Shown: positions 17,723 to 28,283, counted from the first letter of the stretch. The stretch is DNA of 64,000 bases from UBA10649 sp963755335 (GCA_963755335.1 CAVWJW010000008.1:1736001-1800000), one strand, 5' to 3'. Translations and numbers: made by a program. Notes: a model not told the origin generated them from the sequence alone.

Positions 17723-18801
17723 GTCCTGCCTCCTGTCGCAGCCTCGATCACGACGCGCGCCAGCTGCTCGTCCGCGTCACGCACCCCATACCCATACGCG
17801 GCCGCGCCCATCGAGCGCAGCCTCGACCCATCGTGCAGCAACGGAAGGATCGTTTGGGTGAGCCACTCCGCGGTGATGTCGGCATCCTCGACGAGGAAGC
17901 CACCACCGGCATCGACGACCGGCAGGGCATTGAGCCGCTGCTCGCCGTTGCCGATGGGCAGCGGCACGTAGACGGCTGGCAGGCCGACCGCGGCGAGCTC
18001 TGCGCAGGTCATGGCTCCGGCCCGGGTCATGGCGACGTCGGCCGCCGCATAGGCGAGGTCCATCCGGTCGATGTAGGGCAGCGGGACGTAGCCCTCCTGC
18101 TCAGCCGGTGCAGGATTCCTGGACCCGTAGGAGTGCAGCACCTGCACTCCCTCTGCATGGAGCCGAGGCACCGCCTCGCCGACGATCGTGTTGAGCCGCA
18201 CTGCTCCCTGCGAACCGCCGAACACGAGCAGGGTGGGCCGGTCGGGATCGAGGCCGAAGTGGCTGCGACCCTCCGCGCGCATCGCAGCACGGTCGAGCGT
18301 TGCGATGGACCGCCGCAACGGGACGGCCATCGGCCGCGCGCCACCGATCGTGCCCGGATACGACTCGAACACGTAGGGAGTGAACCGTGCGCCGAGGCGA
18401 TTGGCCACCCCCGGGCGGGCGTTCGACTCGTGAATGACGATCGGGACGTGCGCGCGTCGAGCGGCGAGGTAGGCCGGCACGGCTGCATACCCGCCGAATC
18501 CGACGACAACGTCCGCGTGCCGCGACGCGAGCACCGCTGAAGCGGCTCGCACGGCACGCGTGAGCCGCGGCCCGAGGCGCAGCAGGTCCCCGTTCGGTCG
18601 GCGCGGCAGCGGCACGCTGGGGACGGTGTCGAGCTCGTAGCCGCGCTGCGGGACGAGCGTCGTCTCGAGCCCCCGCTCGCTGCCGAGGACGGACAACGTG
18701 ACATCCGGATCGAGTCGAGCGATCGCGTCGGCGACGTTGAGCGCTGGCTCGATGTGGCCCGCGGTGCCCCCAGCCGCGAGGACGACATGCAATGAGCTCA
18801 C
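17719..18801 (-). CDS. murG: UDP-GlcNAc transferase to lipid I (MurG)
   Basis: MurG is the membrane-associated glycosyltransferase that makes lipid II from lipid I. The N-terminal GGTAGHIEPALNVADAI loop, the FGGYAAVPAY segment, the HESNARPG motif and the C-terminal FGGSQGAVRLN and RAGAMTCAELAAVG motifs are all present. The GTG at 18801 (SSLHVVLAAGG) overlaps the ftsW stop (GTGA). The open frame upstream of it is ftsW read out of frame. Length is 360 residues. Confidence 0.96.
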   Translation of the reverse strand: MSSLHVVLAAGGTAGHIEPALNVADAIARLDPDVTLSVLGSERGLETTLVPQRGYELDTVPSVPLPRRPNGDLLRLGPRLTRAVRAASAVLASRHADVVVGFGGYAAVPAYLAARRAHVPIVIHESNARPGVANRLGARFTPYVFESYPGTIGGARPMAVPLRRSIATLDRAAMRAEGRSHFGLDPDRPTLLVFGGSQGAVRLNTIVGEAVPRLHAEGVQVLHSYGSRNPAPAEQEGYVPLPYIDRMDLAYAAADVAMTRAGAMTCAELAAVGLPAVYVPLPIGNGEQRLNALPVVDAGGGFLVEDADITAEWLTQTILPLLHDGSRLRSMGAAAYGYGVRDADEQLARVVIEAATGGRT

Positions 18802-20015
18802 CGCCGCCGCAGCGCCTGCGCCGTGCTCTTGCGCCGCAGTGCCTTGCGGGCGCCTGGTTCCTGCTTCGCGAAGGCCATCAGCATGCCGAGTGCGAGAAGG
18901 GTCGGGATGAGCGACGAACCGCCGTAGGACACGAGCGGCAGCGGCACGCCGGTGATGGGCAGCAGGCCGAGAACGGCGCCGATGTTCGTGACGGCCTGGA
19001 TGACGATCCACGAGCCGACACCGGCCGAGGCGAGTCGCACGAACGGGTCCTGCGTGTTCAGGCAGAGCCGGAAGATCGCGAACGCCAGAAGGCCGAACAG
19101 GATCAGCACCGAGATCGTGCCGAACAGGCCCAACTCCTCGCCGATCACCGGGAAGATGAAGTCGGTGTGGGCCTCCGGCAGGGAGCCCCACTTCTCTCGG
19201 CTGGCTCCGAGTCCGACTCCCCAGAATCCGCCGGTTCCGAAGGCGTACTGGCCCTGCTGCACCTGCCAGCCGAATCCGAGGGGGTCGTTGCCGGGATGGA
19301 GCCACGTGGTGAACCGCTCCATGCGGTACGGCGCCGCGACGGTGAGCACGACGACGCCCATGAGCAGGACGCCACCCATGGCGACGAACAGGCGCAGCGG
19401 CGCCCCGGCCGCGAAGAGCATGCCCATGGTGATGGCGGCCAGCATCAGCGTGTTGCCGAAGTCGCCCTCCATCAGGACGAGGATCATCATGACGACTGCC
19501 ACCGGCAGCAACGGCAGCAGCAGCCTGCTCCAGCTGTCGAGCGGGCGGTTCTTGCGGGTGAGCAGGGACGCTCCCCACACGACCAGGGCCAGCTTGGCGA
19601 ACTCCGAGGGCTGGAGGCGGAAGGGCCCGAACAGGTCGATCCAGTTGCGCTGACCGGCCACCTCGACCCCGATGACGAGGACCGCGATGAGGAGGCCGAA
19701 GGCCACGGAGAAGAGGATCCACGCCGAGCCGCGCCAGAACTGCACGGACGTGCGCGCGGCGAACAGCATGACCACGACGCCCAGCACGGCGAACAGTGCC
19801 TGTCGCTCAGCAAGCGTGTAGGACGAGCCGAAGGTCTTGTAGCTCTCGATGCTCGAGGCGGACATGACCATGATCAGGCCGAGGATCAGCAGCAGGAGCG
19901 TCGTGCCGAGCAGCAGGTAGTACGTGCTCAGCGGATGACTGAGCAGCAGGGTCAGCCGATTGCCCTCGCGGGGTTCCTCCTGAACGCCGTCGACGGGCGC
20001 CGTGGTCTGGCTCAT
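18798..20015 (-). CDS. ftsW: Septal peptidoglycan polymerase FtsW (SEDS family)
   Basis: FtsW is the division-specific SEDS glycosyltransferase that works with the PBP encoded by ftsI. It has 405 residues and about ten membrane helices. SEDS hallmarks are GQRNWIDLFGPFRLQPSEFAK, EGDFGNTLM, EAHTDFIFPVIGEELGL and the C-terminal GVPLPLVSYGGSS. The ATG at 20015 overlaps the corrected murD stop. The same open frame continues upstream into murD only because of the murD frameshift. Confidence 0.96.
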   Translation of the reverse strand: MSQTTAPVDGVQEEPREGNRLTLLLSHPLSTYYLLLGTTLLLLILGLIMVMSASSIESYKTFGSSYTLAERQALFAVLGVVVMLFAARTSVQFWRGSAWILFSVAFGLLIAVLVIGVEVAGQRNWIDLFGPFRLQPSEFAKLALVVWGASLLTRKNRPLDSWSRLLLPLLPVAVVMMILVLMEGDFGNTLMLAAITMGMLFAAGAPLRLFVAMGGVLLMGVVVLTVAAPYRMERFTTWLHPGNDPLGFGWQVQQGQYAFGTGGFWGVGLGASREKWGSLPEAHTDFIFPVIGEELGLFGTISVLILFGLLAFAIFRLCLNTQDPFVRLASAGVGSWIVIQAVTNIGAVLGLLPITGVPLPLVSYGGSSLIPTLLALGMLMAFAKQEPGARKALRRKSTAQALRRR

Positions 20016-21470
20016 GCGCGTGCTGCCGGTGGCACGAAGCCGGGAAGCCGTGCGACCGCGTCGGCGAACTGGCGGCCTCGATCGGTGTAGTCGCGGAACA
20101 TGTCCCACGAGGCGCATCCGGGGGCGAGGAGGACCGTGTCGCCATCGTGCGCGAGTTGGGCGGCGCACCTGACGACGTCGACCATGGCCCCAGTCTCCCG
20201 GCTGTCGATCGTGATCACGGGTACATCGGGGGCGTGTCGGGCGAGCGCTCCGGCGATCACGTCGCGATCCACGCCGAGCAGCACGACACCGCGCAGGCGG
20301 TCCTTGCGACCGGATGACCAGGTCGTCGAACTCCTGGCCCTTCGCCATCCCCCCGGCGATCCACACGATGGGCTCGTAGGCGGCCAGGGAGGTCTGCGCC
20401 GCATGGGCATTGGTCGCCTTCGAGTCGTCCACGAAGGTCACCCCCGCAGCCGTGCCGACGGTGGCGATGCGGTGCGCGGCCGGCTCGAACGCCCGCAGCC
20501 CGTCGCGGACGGCCGTCGGCGGTACCCCGTACGCCCGCGCCAGTGCGGCGGCGGCCAGCGCGTTCGCCACGTTGTGCGGCGCGAGCGGATGAACGTCGGA
20601 CACCAGGCCGAGCTCCTGCGCGGTCTCGGCGCGATCGGCGACGAAGGCTCGGTCGACGAGGACGTCATCGACGATGCCGAGCATGGACACCGCCGGGACG
20701 CCGAGGGTGAAGCCGATCGCGCGGCAGCCGTCGACCACGTCGGCGTCCGCCACCATGCGCAGCGTGACCTCGTCCTGGACGTTGTAGACCGCCGCCTCCT
20801 GCGTGCGCTCGTAGATCCGGGCCTTCGCGGCGACATATGCGTCCATCGACCCGAAGTGGTCGATGTGGTCGTCGGCGATGTTGAGGCAGACCGACGCCAC
20901 CGGGCTCATCGAGTGCAGGAACGGCAGCTGCGGAGCGCCGACCTCGACGGCGATGACATCGAGCTCGTCGTGCATCACGACGTCGACCAGCGACATTCCG
21001 ATGTTGCCGGCTGCCGTGGTGCGGTACCCGGCGGCGCGGAGGATCGACTCGAGCATCAACGTGGTGGTGGTCTTGCCGTTCGTACCGGTGACGCACAGCC
21101 ACGCCGCCGCGGTGTCCGGGTGACGCAGGCGCCAGGCAAGCTCGAGCTCGCCCCAGACCGGGATGCCCCGCTCCTGCGCGTCGGTGATGACGGCCGCGCT
21201 CGGGCGCAGGCCCGGCGAGACGACGAGAACGTCGGTTCCCTCGGGCGCGGAGCCGGTGTAGCCGAGCAGGACCTGCACGCCGAGGACATCGAGGATCTCG
21301 GCACGGTCGCGCTGCCTGTCGCCGTCCGCCGCATCGACGACGGTGACGTGGGCACCGAGCTGAGCGAGGGCGTCCGCGGCCGCGAACCCGGCGATGCCGA
21401 TTCCCACCACCGTGACGCGCCACGCGGACCAGTCGGACAGGCGCGACAGGCCCGTCGCGTCGGCGGTCAT
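20012..21470 (-). CDS. murD: UDP-MurNAc-L-alanine--D-glutamate ligase, frameshifted
   Basis: MurD adds D-glutamate to the stem peptide. The nucleotide fold starts VTVVGIGIAGFAAAD, the ATP loop is TGTNGKTTTT, and NIADDHIDHFG and FVDDSKATNAHA are conserved. Near 20311 one extra G (TCCGGTCGC, expected TCCGTCGC) moves the C-terminal domain into another frame. The corrected frame gives RKDRLRGVVLLGVDRD, then LLAPGCASWDMFRDYTDRG, and stops at 20012. Start and stop overlap mraY and ftsW by 4 bases each. Confidence 0.93.
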
Positions 21471-22534
21471 GAGCGGACCCATTCGGCGTAGAAGAGGGAG
21501 AGCCCGGCGCCGATGCACAGACCCTGGATGATCCAGAACCGCACCACGATCTGGATCTCCGGCCAGCCGAGCATCTCGAAGTGGTGGTGGAGTGGAGCCA
21601 TCCGGAAGATCCGTCTGCCGGTCAGCTTGAACGAGCCCACCTGCAGGATGACCGACAGCGCCGTGATGAGGAAGAGCCCGGCCGTGAGCGGCAGCAGGAG
21701 CTCGGTCTGGCTGAACACCGCGAGGCCGGCGATGGCTCCGCCGAGGGCCAGCGACCCGGTGTCGCCCATGAAGATGCGCGCCGGGGACGTGTTGAACCAC
21801 AGGAAGCCGAACGTCGCGCCCGCGCAGCACGCCGCCACGATCGACAGGTCGATCGGGCTCGCAGTGTCGTAGCACGACTCGGTGACCTGGACCTGGCAGC
21901 TCTGGCCGTACTGCCACACGCTGATGAGCACATACGCGAGGAACGACATGATGGCTGCCCCGGTGGCAAGGCCGTCGAGGCCGTCGGTGAGGTTGACGCC
22001 ATTGGTCGTGGCCGTCACCAGGAACCAGACCCAGAGCAGGAACAGCGCGACCGGCAGCACGAGGGCCGTGTCGCGGAGGAAGGACACCGACATCGAGGCC
22101 GGCGTGACGCCGTCGGCGTTGGGGAACTGCAGCGAGAGCCACGCGAAGGTGAACGCGACGACCGCCTGGCCGACGAGTTTCGTGCGGGCTCGCAGGCCCG
22201 TGCTGCGCTGCTTGAAGATCTTGAGGTAGTCGTCAGCGAGGCCGACCATGCCGAGCCCGACCATGAGGAACAGGATCAGCATCCCCGACGCGCTGACGGG
22301 GCGCCACACCAGCAGGTGGGTGCCGAAGTAGCCGGCGACGACGGCGATGACTATCGCCAGGCCCCCCATCGACGGCGTGCCGCGCTTGCCCTCGTGCGAC
22401 GGGTAGACGAGGCCCTCCGACGACTCCCGGATGGCCTGCGAGTAGCCGTGCCGGGCGAGGTAGCGGATCAGCAGCGGCGTGCAGACGAGCGCCATGATCG
22501 TGGCGATGGTCGCGCCGATGACGACGAGTCTCAT
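21467..22534 (-). CDS. mraY: Phospho-MurNAc-pentapeptide transferase (MraY)
   Basis: MraY transfers phospho-MurNAc-pentapeptide to undecaprenyl phosphate, forming lipid I. It has 355 residues and ten membrane helices. Conserved segments are GKRGTPSMGGL, the LADDYLKI magnesium site, TNGVNLTDGLDGLA and the histidine motif MAPLHHHFE. The ATG at 22534 overlaps the murF stop; the open frame upstream is murF out of frame. Confidence 0.97.
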   Translation of the reverse strand: MRLVVIGATIATIMALVCTPLLIRYLARHGYSQAIRESSEGLVYPSHEGKRGTPSMGGLAIVIAVVAGYFGTHLLVWRPVSASGMLILFLMVGLGMVGLADDYLKIFKQRSTGLRARTKLVGQAVVAFTFAWLSLQFPNADGVTPASMSVSFLRDTALVLPVALFLLWVWFLVTATTNGVNLTDGLDGLATGAAIMSFLAYVLISVWQYGQSCQVQVTESCYDTASPIDLSIVAACCAGATFGFLWFNTSPARIFMGDTGSLALGGAIAGLAVFSQTELLLPLTAGLFLITALSVILQVGSFKLTGRRIFRMAPLHHHFEMLGWPEIQIVVRFWIIQGLCIGAGLSLFYAEWVRS

Positions 22535-23937
22535 GCGGTCACCTCGTCGAGCAGGGCCGTCGCCACGCGTTCGAGCCCGACACTGCGGGACGCCTTGACC
22601 AGGACGATGTCGCCCGGTCGAACCTGTGCGCGGAGCAGCGCGATCGCCTCGTCGACGTCGGCGACGTACGCCGACTCGTCGGCCCACGATCCCTCGTTGC
22701 TCGCCGCCAGGTGCATCACGCTGGTGCCCTCCCCGACGCACACGAGCCGGGACACGTCCAGGCGCACGGCGAGGCGGCCGATCGCGTCGTGCTCGACGAG
22801 GGCGTCGTCGCCCAGCTCGCGCATCTCGCCGAGGACGGCCCAGGTGCGACGTCCGTTCGCCATGGCGACCAGCGTCTTGAGGGCCGCTCGCGTGGACTCG
22901 GGGTTGGCGTTGTAGGCGTCGTTGATGACGGTGTAGCCACCGGGCGCCTCGCTGATCTCCATGCGCCACTTGCTCTCCGGACGCGCCGCGCTCAGGGCGG
23001 CGGCCACGGTGGCCAGCGGGACGCCGAGCTCGACCGCCGTGGCAGCGGCCCCCAGTGCGTTGGAGATGTAGTGCTCGCCGCTCAGGTGCAGGTCCACGTG
23101 CGCGCTCTCGCCCGAACGCGAGTCCACGACGGTGAACGACGGCCGTGCTGCCTCGTCGAGACGTACGTCGCGTGCCTGCACCTGGGCTCCTGCGCCCTCA
23201 CCGAAGGTGACCACCCGGGCAGCCGTCCTCTCGGCCATCGCCCGGACCAGCGGGTCGTCCGCATTGAGCACCGCAACGCCCGAGGCGTCGAGCCCGGCGA
23301 CGAGCTCGCCCTTCGCGTCGGCGATCGCCTCGCGCGAGCCGAGCATGCCCACGTGGGCGCTCCCGACGTTGATCACGAGGCCGACGTCGGGTTGGCAGAG
23401 CCCGACGAGGTAGGCGATGTGGCCGATCCCGCGCATGCCCATCTCGACGACGAGGAAACGCGTCTGCTCATCCGCGCGCAGGATCGTCAGGGGCACGCCG
23501 ACCTCGGTGTTGAACGATCCTTGCGGGCTCACCGTGGGACCGACGCTGGACAGGACGGCGCCCAGGAGGTCCTTCGTGCTGGTCTTGCCACTCGACCCGG
23601 TGATGGCGGCCACCTTGCAGGTCAGGCGGTTCGCCAGGACGCTGCTGGCCAGCCGGCCCAGGGCGAGCACGGGATCCGCCACGACGATGCACGGCAGCAC
23701 GGATCCGTCCGTGCGCGTCAGGGGACGGGCCGACAGGACGGCGACGGCGCCGTTGTCGATCGCGGCGTCGGAGAAGTCGTGCCCATCGGCGCGCTCGCCA
23801 GCGATGGCCACGTACATCGCACCCGCCGCGACCGCACGCGAGTCGACGGCGACGTCGACGACCGTGGTGGTCGGATCGATGCCGACGAGGCTCCCGTCAA
23901 CGGCAGCGGCGATCTCCGCGGCCGTGAGCGCGATCAC
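22531..23937 (-). CDS. murF: UDP-MurNAc-tripeptide--D-Ala-D-Ala ligase
   Basis: MurF completes the pentapeptide precursor. The ATP loop ITGSSGKTSTKDLL is near residues 112-125, with SFNTEVGVPLTIL, MGMRGIGHIAYL and the C-terminal INDAYNANPESTRAAL motif typical of MurF. Length is 468 residues. It starts with GTG at 23937, overlapping the murE stop. Confidence 0.97.
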   Translation of the reverse strand: MIALTAAEIAAAVDGSLVGIDPTTTVVDVAVDSRAVAAGAMYVAIAGERADGHDFSDAAIDNGAVAVLSARPLTRTDGSVLPCIVVADPVLALGRLASSVLANRLTCKVAAITGSSGKTSTKDLLGAVLSSVGPTVSPQGSFNTEVGVPLTILRADEQTRFLVVEMGMRGIGHIAYLVGLCQPDVGLVINVGSAHVGMLGSREAIADAKGELVAGLDASGVAVLNADDPLVRAMAERTAARVVTFGEGAGAQVQARDVRLDEAARPSFTVVDSRSGESAHVDLHLSGEHYISNALGAAATAVELGVPLATVAAALSAARPESKWRMEISEAPGGYTVINDAYNANPESTRAALKTLVAMANGRRTWAVLGEMRELGDDALVEHDAIGRLAVRLDVSRLVCVGEGTSVMHLAASNEGSWADESAYVADVDEAIALLRAQVRPGDIVLVKASRSVGLERVATALLDEVTA

Positions 23938-25448
23938 TCGAACGTCCCGGTAGGACCCTCATCGACCTGCAACGCCCGCCGCAGCTCCGTCACGTCGTCG
24001 AACGGCGTGACGACGCCGCCGGCATCCTGACCCTGCTCGTGCCCCTTGCCCAGCACTAAGACCACGTCTCCCGCCTTGGCGAACCCCACGGCAACCGTAA
24101 TGGCTGCACGTCGGTCGGCGACCTCATGGATCTCCGCGCGCGTCGCGGGCGCTGCCGACAGTGCTCCTTCGTGCACCGCGGCGCGGATGACCGCCGGATC
24201 CTCGGATCGGGGGTTGTCGTCCGTGATGACGATCACGTCGGCGAGCCGGGCGGCGGTCAGTCCCATCACCGGGCGCTTGCCGCGGTCGCGGTCGCCACCG
24301 GCGCCCAGCACGACGATCACGCGACCCGAGGCGGACTCACGCGCGGCGCGCACGACGCGCTCGATCGCGTCGGGTGAATGCGCGTAGTCGACGACGCCGG
24401 TGACACCCCGCGCTCCCGTGACCACCTGCATCCTTCCGGGGACGGTGACCTCCGAAATCCCCTGTGCGGCATCGGATCCGTCGACGCCGGCGCGGCGCAG
24501 GATGGCGTAGGCGCAGACGGCGTTGGCGACGTTGAAGGCGCCGGGCATCGGCACGATGAGGGCCTGCTCGTCGCCGTCCGGGCCCACGACGACGATCCCG
24601 GCAGCCGACCGCCGCACCGACCAGGTGGCGTGCTGATCGGCGAGCGACCACGTGTCGACCGGGATGCCCGCCTGCTGTGCCAGTTGTCGGCCCCACTCGT
24701 CGTCGACGCCGATCACCCCGAGCCGGGCGTGCTCAGGCTCGAAGAGGCGTGCCTTCGCAGCGAAGTAGTCCGCCATCGTGCCGTGGTAGTCCAAGTGGTC
24801 CTGGGTCAGGTTCGTGAAGCCCGCGACGTCATACACGACACCGTCCACGCGATGCTCGTCGAGGGCGATGCTGCTGACCTCCATGACGACCGTGTCGACC
24901 GACCGCTCGAGCATGAGCGCGAGAATGGCGTGCAGTTCCGTGGCCTCCGGCGTCGTGCGGGCCCCCGTGTGGACGTCACCGCCGATGCGCACGCCGATCG
25001 TCCCGATCATGCCGGTGGCTCGCCCGGCGGCCACCAGCCCCGACTCGACCATCGCGGCCACCGTCGTCTTGCCGTTGGTGCCGGTCACGCCGAGCAGCTG
25101 CAGCCGGTCCCCCGGCCGCCCGTAGACGAGCGCGGCCACGTCGCCGAGCCGTCCTCGCGGAGCGGCCGTCACGAGTACGGGGACCGCGAGACCGCTCACC
25201 TCGGCGAGTCCCGTCGGGTCGGTGAGGATCGCGACAGCGCCGGCCGTGACTGCAGCATCGGCGAATCGCGCACCGTGAGTGACATGGCCCGGAAGCGCCG
25301 CGTACAGGTCTCCTGGCAGCACCGCGCGCGAATCCAGGGTCACGCCGCTGACGACGACGCGACCTGCCGCTGCTGGTTGAGCACCCAGCAGCGTCGCCAC
25401 CTCCGTCAGGTCCACAGGGCGAGTCGTCGGCCTCAGCGGCGAGGTCAT
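23934..25448 (-). CDS. murE: UDP-MurNAc-dipeptide--diaminopimelate ligase
   Basis: MurE adds the third stem-peptide residue. The ATP loop GVTGTNGKTTVAAM and the HLDYHGTMADYFAAKA segment are canonical. The DDNPRSEDP motif near 24200-24220 contains DNPR, the signature of meso-diaminopimelate-adding enzymes rather than lysine-adding ones. Length is 504 residues. It begins 6 bases after ftsI. Confidence 0.96.
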   Translation of the reverse strand: MTSPLRPTTRPVDLTEVATLLGAQPAAAGRVVVSGVTLDSRAVLPGDLYAALPGHVTHGARFADAAVTAGAVAILTDPTGLAEVSGLAVPVLVTAAPRGRLGDVAALVYGRPGDRLQLLGVTGTNGKTTVAAMVESGLVAAGRATGMIGTIGVRIGGDVHTGARTTPEATELHAILALMLERSVDTVVMEVSSIALDEHRVDGVVYDVAGFTNLTQDHLDYHGTMADYFAAKARLFEPEHARLGVIGVDDEWGRQLAQQAGIPVDTWSLADQHATWSVRRSAAGIVVVGPDGDEQALIVPMPGAFNVANAVCAYAILRRAGVDGSDAAQGISEVTVPGRMQVVTGARGVTGVVDYAHSPDAIERVVRAARESASGRVIVVLGAGGDRDRGKRPVMGLTAARLADVIVITDDNPRSEDPAVIRAAVHEGALSAAPATRAEIHEVADRRAAITVAVGFAKAGDVVLVLGKGHEQGQDAGGVVTPFDDVTELRRALQVDEGPTGTFE

Positions 25449-25453
25449 GACCG

Positions 25454-27250
25454 CTACCCGCCGGTGGTCAGCGGCAGGTTCGGTGCCTGGGTACCCGTCG
25501 GGGGGATCTTGCGGGCCTGCAGGGCGTAGGTCATGACGCGCTGGAAGACGGGCCCGCCGAGCTCGCCGCCGAAGCGACCGACCCGCGGATTGAAGATGGA
25601 CACCGCCACGACGAGCTGGGGCGCATCGGCGGGAGCCATGCCGATGAACGAGGCCACGACGCCCCGGTAGCAGTGGCAGCTCTCGTCGAACGCCTGCGCC
25701 GTTCCGGTCTTGCCTCCGACGCGGTAGCCCGGGATCGCGGCCATGGGTGCGGTTCCTCCGGGGCCCACAACGCCCTCGAGCATGACGCGCAGCTGTCGGG
25801 CCGTGTCGGCCGAGACGACCCGGGTCGACTTGGGGGCGGGCGCCGGGGTCGTTGTGCCGTCGGCATTGATCGTCTGCTGAACCAGGGTCGGATGGACGCG
25901 CACTCCGTCGTTGGCGATCGTCGCGAAGACGCTGGCGCTCTGGACCGCGTTCATGCTGAGGCCCTGGCCGAAGGCGATCGTCGGGAACGACGTCGGCGAC
26001 CAGTCGGCGTGCTGGGGCACGAAGCCGCTCGCCTCACCCGGGAAGTTGAGTCCGGTCGGAATGCCTACCCCGAACTTCTTCAAGTACTTGTACAGCTTGC
26101 GCCCGCCGATGCGCTCGGATGCCTCGATCGTGCCGATGTTGCTGGACTTGGCCATGATGCCGGCAAGGGTCAGGTGCCATGTGCCGTGCGCCACGTCGTC
26201 ATGGAATGTCGAGCCGCCGCGACTGATCTGCCCGGGGATGGTGAAGGCGGAGTACGCGTTGGCCTTGCCCTGGTCGACCACGGCCGCCAGCGTCATGAGC
26301 TTGGCGGTGGAGCCGGGCTCGAACACGTCCGTCAGGGCCCGATTCCCGCGGTCGGCGGCGTTGGCCCCGGTCGGCTTGTTGGGATCGAACGTCGGAGCGG
26401 TCGCGAGGGCCAGGATGTTCCCGGTGCGCGGATCCATCACGACCAGCGTCCCGCTGTCGGCGTGTGCCTGGGCCACCTTGTCCGCCAGCGCCTGCTGCGC
26501 GACGAACTGGATGTCACGGTCGATGGTGAGCTGGATGGTGACGCCTGGCTGCGCGGCGGTGACGGAGTTGGCACCGGTCGGGATCACCCGACCACCCGGC
26601 CCGCGCTCGTAGGTCTGCGTGCCGGAAACCCCCGCCAGTTGCTTGTTGAACGCGTACTCCAGCCCGCCGAGACCGGTGCCCTGCGCCCCGACGAAACCGA
26701 CGACGTTGGCGGCGAGGTCGCCCGCGGGATAGACCCGACGCGAGGTTGGCTCACTGAAGATGCCCGGCAGGCGAAGGGCGTCGATTCGGTCCCATTGCTC
26801 GGGGGTGATGGACTTGACCACGTAGATGAAGCGTCGATCTCCCGTCAGGCGCGGCGCTAAGACCGAGGGGTCCACGCCGAGCACCGGACCCAGTTGGGCG
26901 GCCACGGCCGCGGGGTCGGCGATCAGCGTCTGGTCGGCAGTGACGTTGCGCGCCTCGGCCGTCACGGCCAGTGCCTGGCCGTCCGCATCGAGGATCTCGC
27001 CGCGGGTGGCGGGCAGTGTCTGCGTGCGGAGGCGCTGGTCGAGGGCGGCGGAGGCGAGTGCCTCGCCCTTGACGGCCTGCAGGTCGACGAGTCGACCGGC
27101 GAAGAGGGTGAGCACCAGGCCGGTCGCGAGGAGGAGGACGGTCCCCCGGCGATGGGAGTTGGCCAGGACGAACGGACGCCGCGGTGAACGGGTTGGACGG
27201 TACTGCTGCTGCGGCGCGGGTCGGCGGGTCGGCTGAGCAGTGCGCGTCAT
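25454..27250 (-). CDS. ftsI: Division-specific penicillin-binding protein (FtsI/PBP3)
   Basis: This class B transpeptidase cross-links septal peptidoglycan. A basic, glutamine-rich cytoplasmic tail precedes one membrane helix near residues 42-62. A dimerisation domain follows, then the transpeptidase domain with the active-site serine in EPGSTAKLM (about residue 313), SSN (about 370) and the KTGTAQ motif (about 512). The ATG at 27250 is chosen because GAGG precedes it; the open frame extends only 11 residues further. Length is about 598 residues. The C-terminal domain has a C-H-C cluster (ESCHCYRG) after the KTG motif. Confidence 0.95.
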   Translation of the reverse strand: MTRTAQPTRRPAPQQQYRPTRSPRRPFVLANSHRRGTVLLLATGLVLTLFAGRLVDLQAVKGEALASAALDQRLRTQTLPATRGEILDADGQALAVTAEARNVTADQTLIADPAAVAAQLGPVLGVDPSVLAPRLTGDRRFIYVVKSITPEQWDRIDALRLPGIFSEPTSRRVYPAGDLAANVVGFVGAQGTGLGGLEYAFNKQLAGVSGTQTYERGPGGRVIPTGANSVTAAQPGVTIQLTIDRDIQFVAQQALADKVAQAHADSGTLVVMDPRTGNILALATAPTFDPNKPTGANAADRGNRALTDVFEPGSTAKLMTLAAVVDQGKANAYSAFTIPGQISRGGSTFHDDVAHGTWHLTLAGIMAKSSNIGTIEASERIGGRKLYKYLKKFGVGIPTGLNFPGEASGFVPQHADWSPTSFPTIAFGQGLSMNAVQSASVFATIANDGVRVHPTLVQQTINADGTTTPAPAPKSTRVVSADTARQLRVMLEGVVGPGGTAPMAAIPGYRVGGKTGTAQAFDESCHCYRGVVASFIGMAPADAPQLVVAVSIFNPRVGRFGGELGGPVFQRVMTYALQARKIPPTGTQAPNLPLTTGG

Positions 27251-27293
27251 GCCTGCCTCGCGGTTCCCCGGGGAGCGCTGCACGGATCGTTCA

Positions 27294-28283
27294 TCAGGGC
27301 ACCGGCACCGCGTCGAGGCCCGAGTCGTTGCTGGCCATCGGGCCGCTCACGTCGATGACGGTGGAGTCGCTCCACAAGGATGCCTCCGACCGCTTGGCAG
27401 CGGCCTTGGCGCCAGCCGGCTTCTTCGCGTCGGACGCCGTCGGCCTCTTCCCACCGGCGACCTTGGCGTCCTGACGCACGAGCGGCTTGGCTGCTACGAC
27501 CGGGGCTCCGCCCGCGGCCGACATTGCCGACCCAGCGCTGGCGCCGGGGTCCACGGAGGACGCGGCCGCGGCGGCTGCCGCCGTGAGCGGCACCGGCACG
27601 GAGGCGGCTGCGGCAGCTCCGTTGGCGGCCTTCGCCTGCGCGGCGGCGGCGTCGGCCGCCGCCGGGTCATAGTTGACGCCCGGGGCTACGGGCAGGTCGG
27701 TTCCGACCGCGGCGTTGTCGACGGCCTCGCTGACCGTCGCGTCGGCCGGCGTCTTCAGCTTCGGCTCGACCGCGGTGCCGCCGGCGGCCGGGGTGGCCTT
27801 GCCGAGGACCTTCCCCTTGGGCAGCTTGAGGAACACCGGGTTCTGGCTCGGGACCATGCCCATCGACCGGGCCGCCTTCTCCAAGGCGTCGGGTGCCGCT
27901 GCAGCAGCGACCGCCTGCGACAGCGTCTGCTCCTGCTGGGTGAGGGCCGCCTGCTGGCCCTGCAGCTCGCTGACGGTGAACGCGCCCTGGGCGAGCGACG
28001 TGTTGATGACGAGGATGACGATCATCCCGACGATGAGCATGCCCACGACGACGAGGGCGAACACGCCACGGCTGGCCCGCTCGGGGCGAAGCGGCGAGAC
28101 CATGCGGAGGTTCGGTCGGGCGTTGCGCAGTCCCTTGGCACCTCGGGTGGCGTACTCGGTGCCGTCAGCATTGCCGAGTGCGGCAGCCATCTCCTCCTCG
28201 GGCGAGTACGCGTCATCGTCGTATGCCGGCGGGCTGGTCGGCAGGGTGATCTCGTCGTAGAGCTTGCGGGCGGTGGCGCTCAT
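27294..28283 (-). CDS. ftsL: FtsL-like division protein with long alanine-rich tail
   Basis: Position between rsmH and ftsI, a single membrane helix (about residues 76-98) and a following coiled coil (VSELQGQQAALTQQEQTLSQAV) identify the FtsL/septum-initiator slot. The extracytoplasmic part also has the segment DALEKAARSMGMVPSQNPVFLKLPKG. FtsL sequences are poorly conserved, so assignment rests on context and topology. At 329 residues it is long because of a 150-residue low-complexity Ala/Pro/Lys tail. The ATG overlaps the rsmH stop by 4 bases. Confidence 0.75.
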   Translation of the reverse strand: MSATARKLYDEITLPTSPPAYDDDAYSPEEEMAAALGNADGTEYATRGAKGLRNARPNLRMVSPLRPERASRGVFALVVVGMLIVGMIVILVINTSLAQGAFTVSELQGQQAALTQQEQTLSQAVAAAAAPDALEKAARSMGMVPSQNPVFLKLPKGKVLGKATPAAGGTAVEPKLKTPADATVSEAVDNAAVGTDLPVAPGVNYDPAAADAAAAQAKAANGAAAAASVPVPLTAAAAAAASSVDPGASAGSAMSAAGGAPVVAAKPLVRQDAKVAGGKRPTASDAKKPAGAKAAAKRSEASLWSDSTVIDVSGPMASNDSGLDAVPVP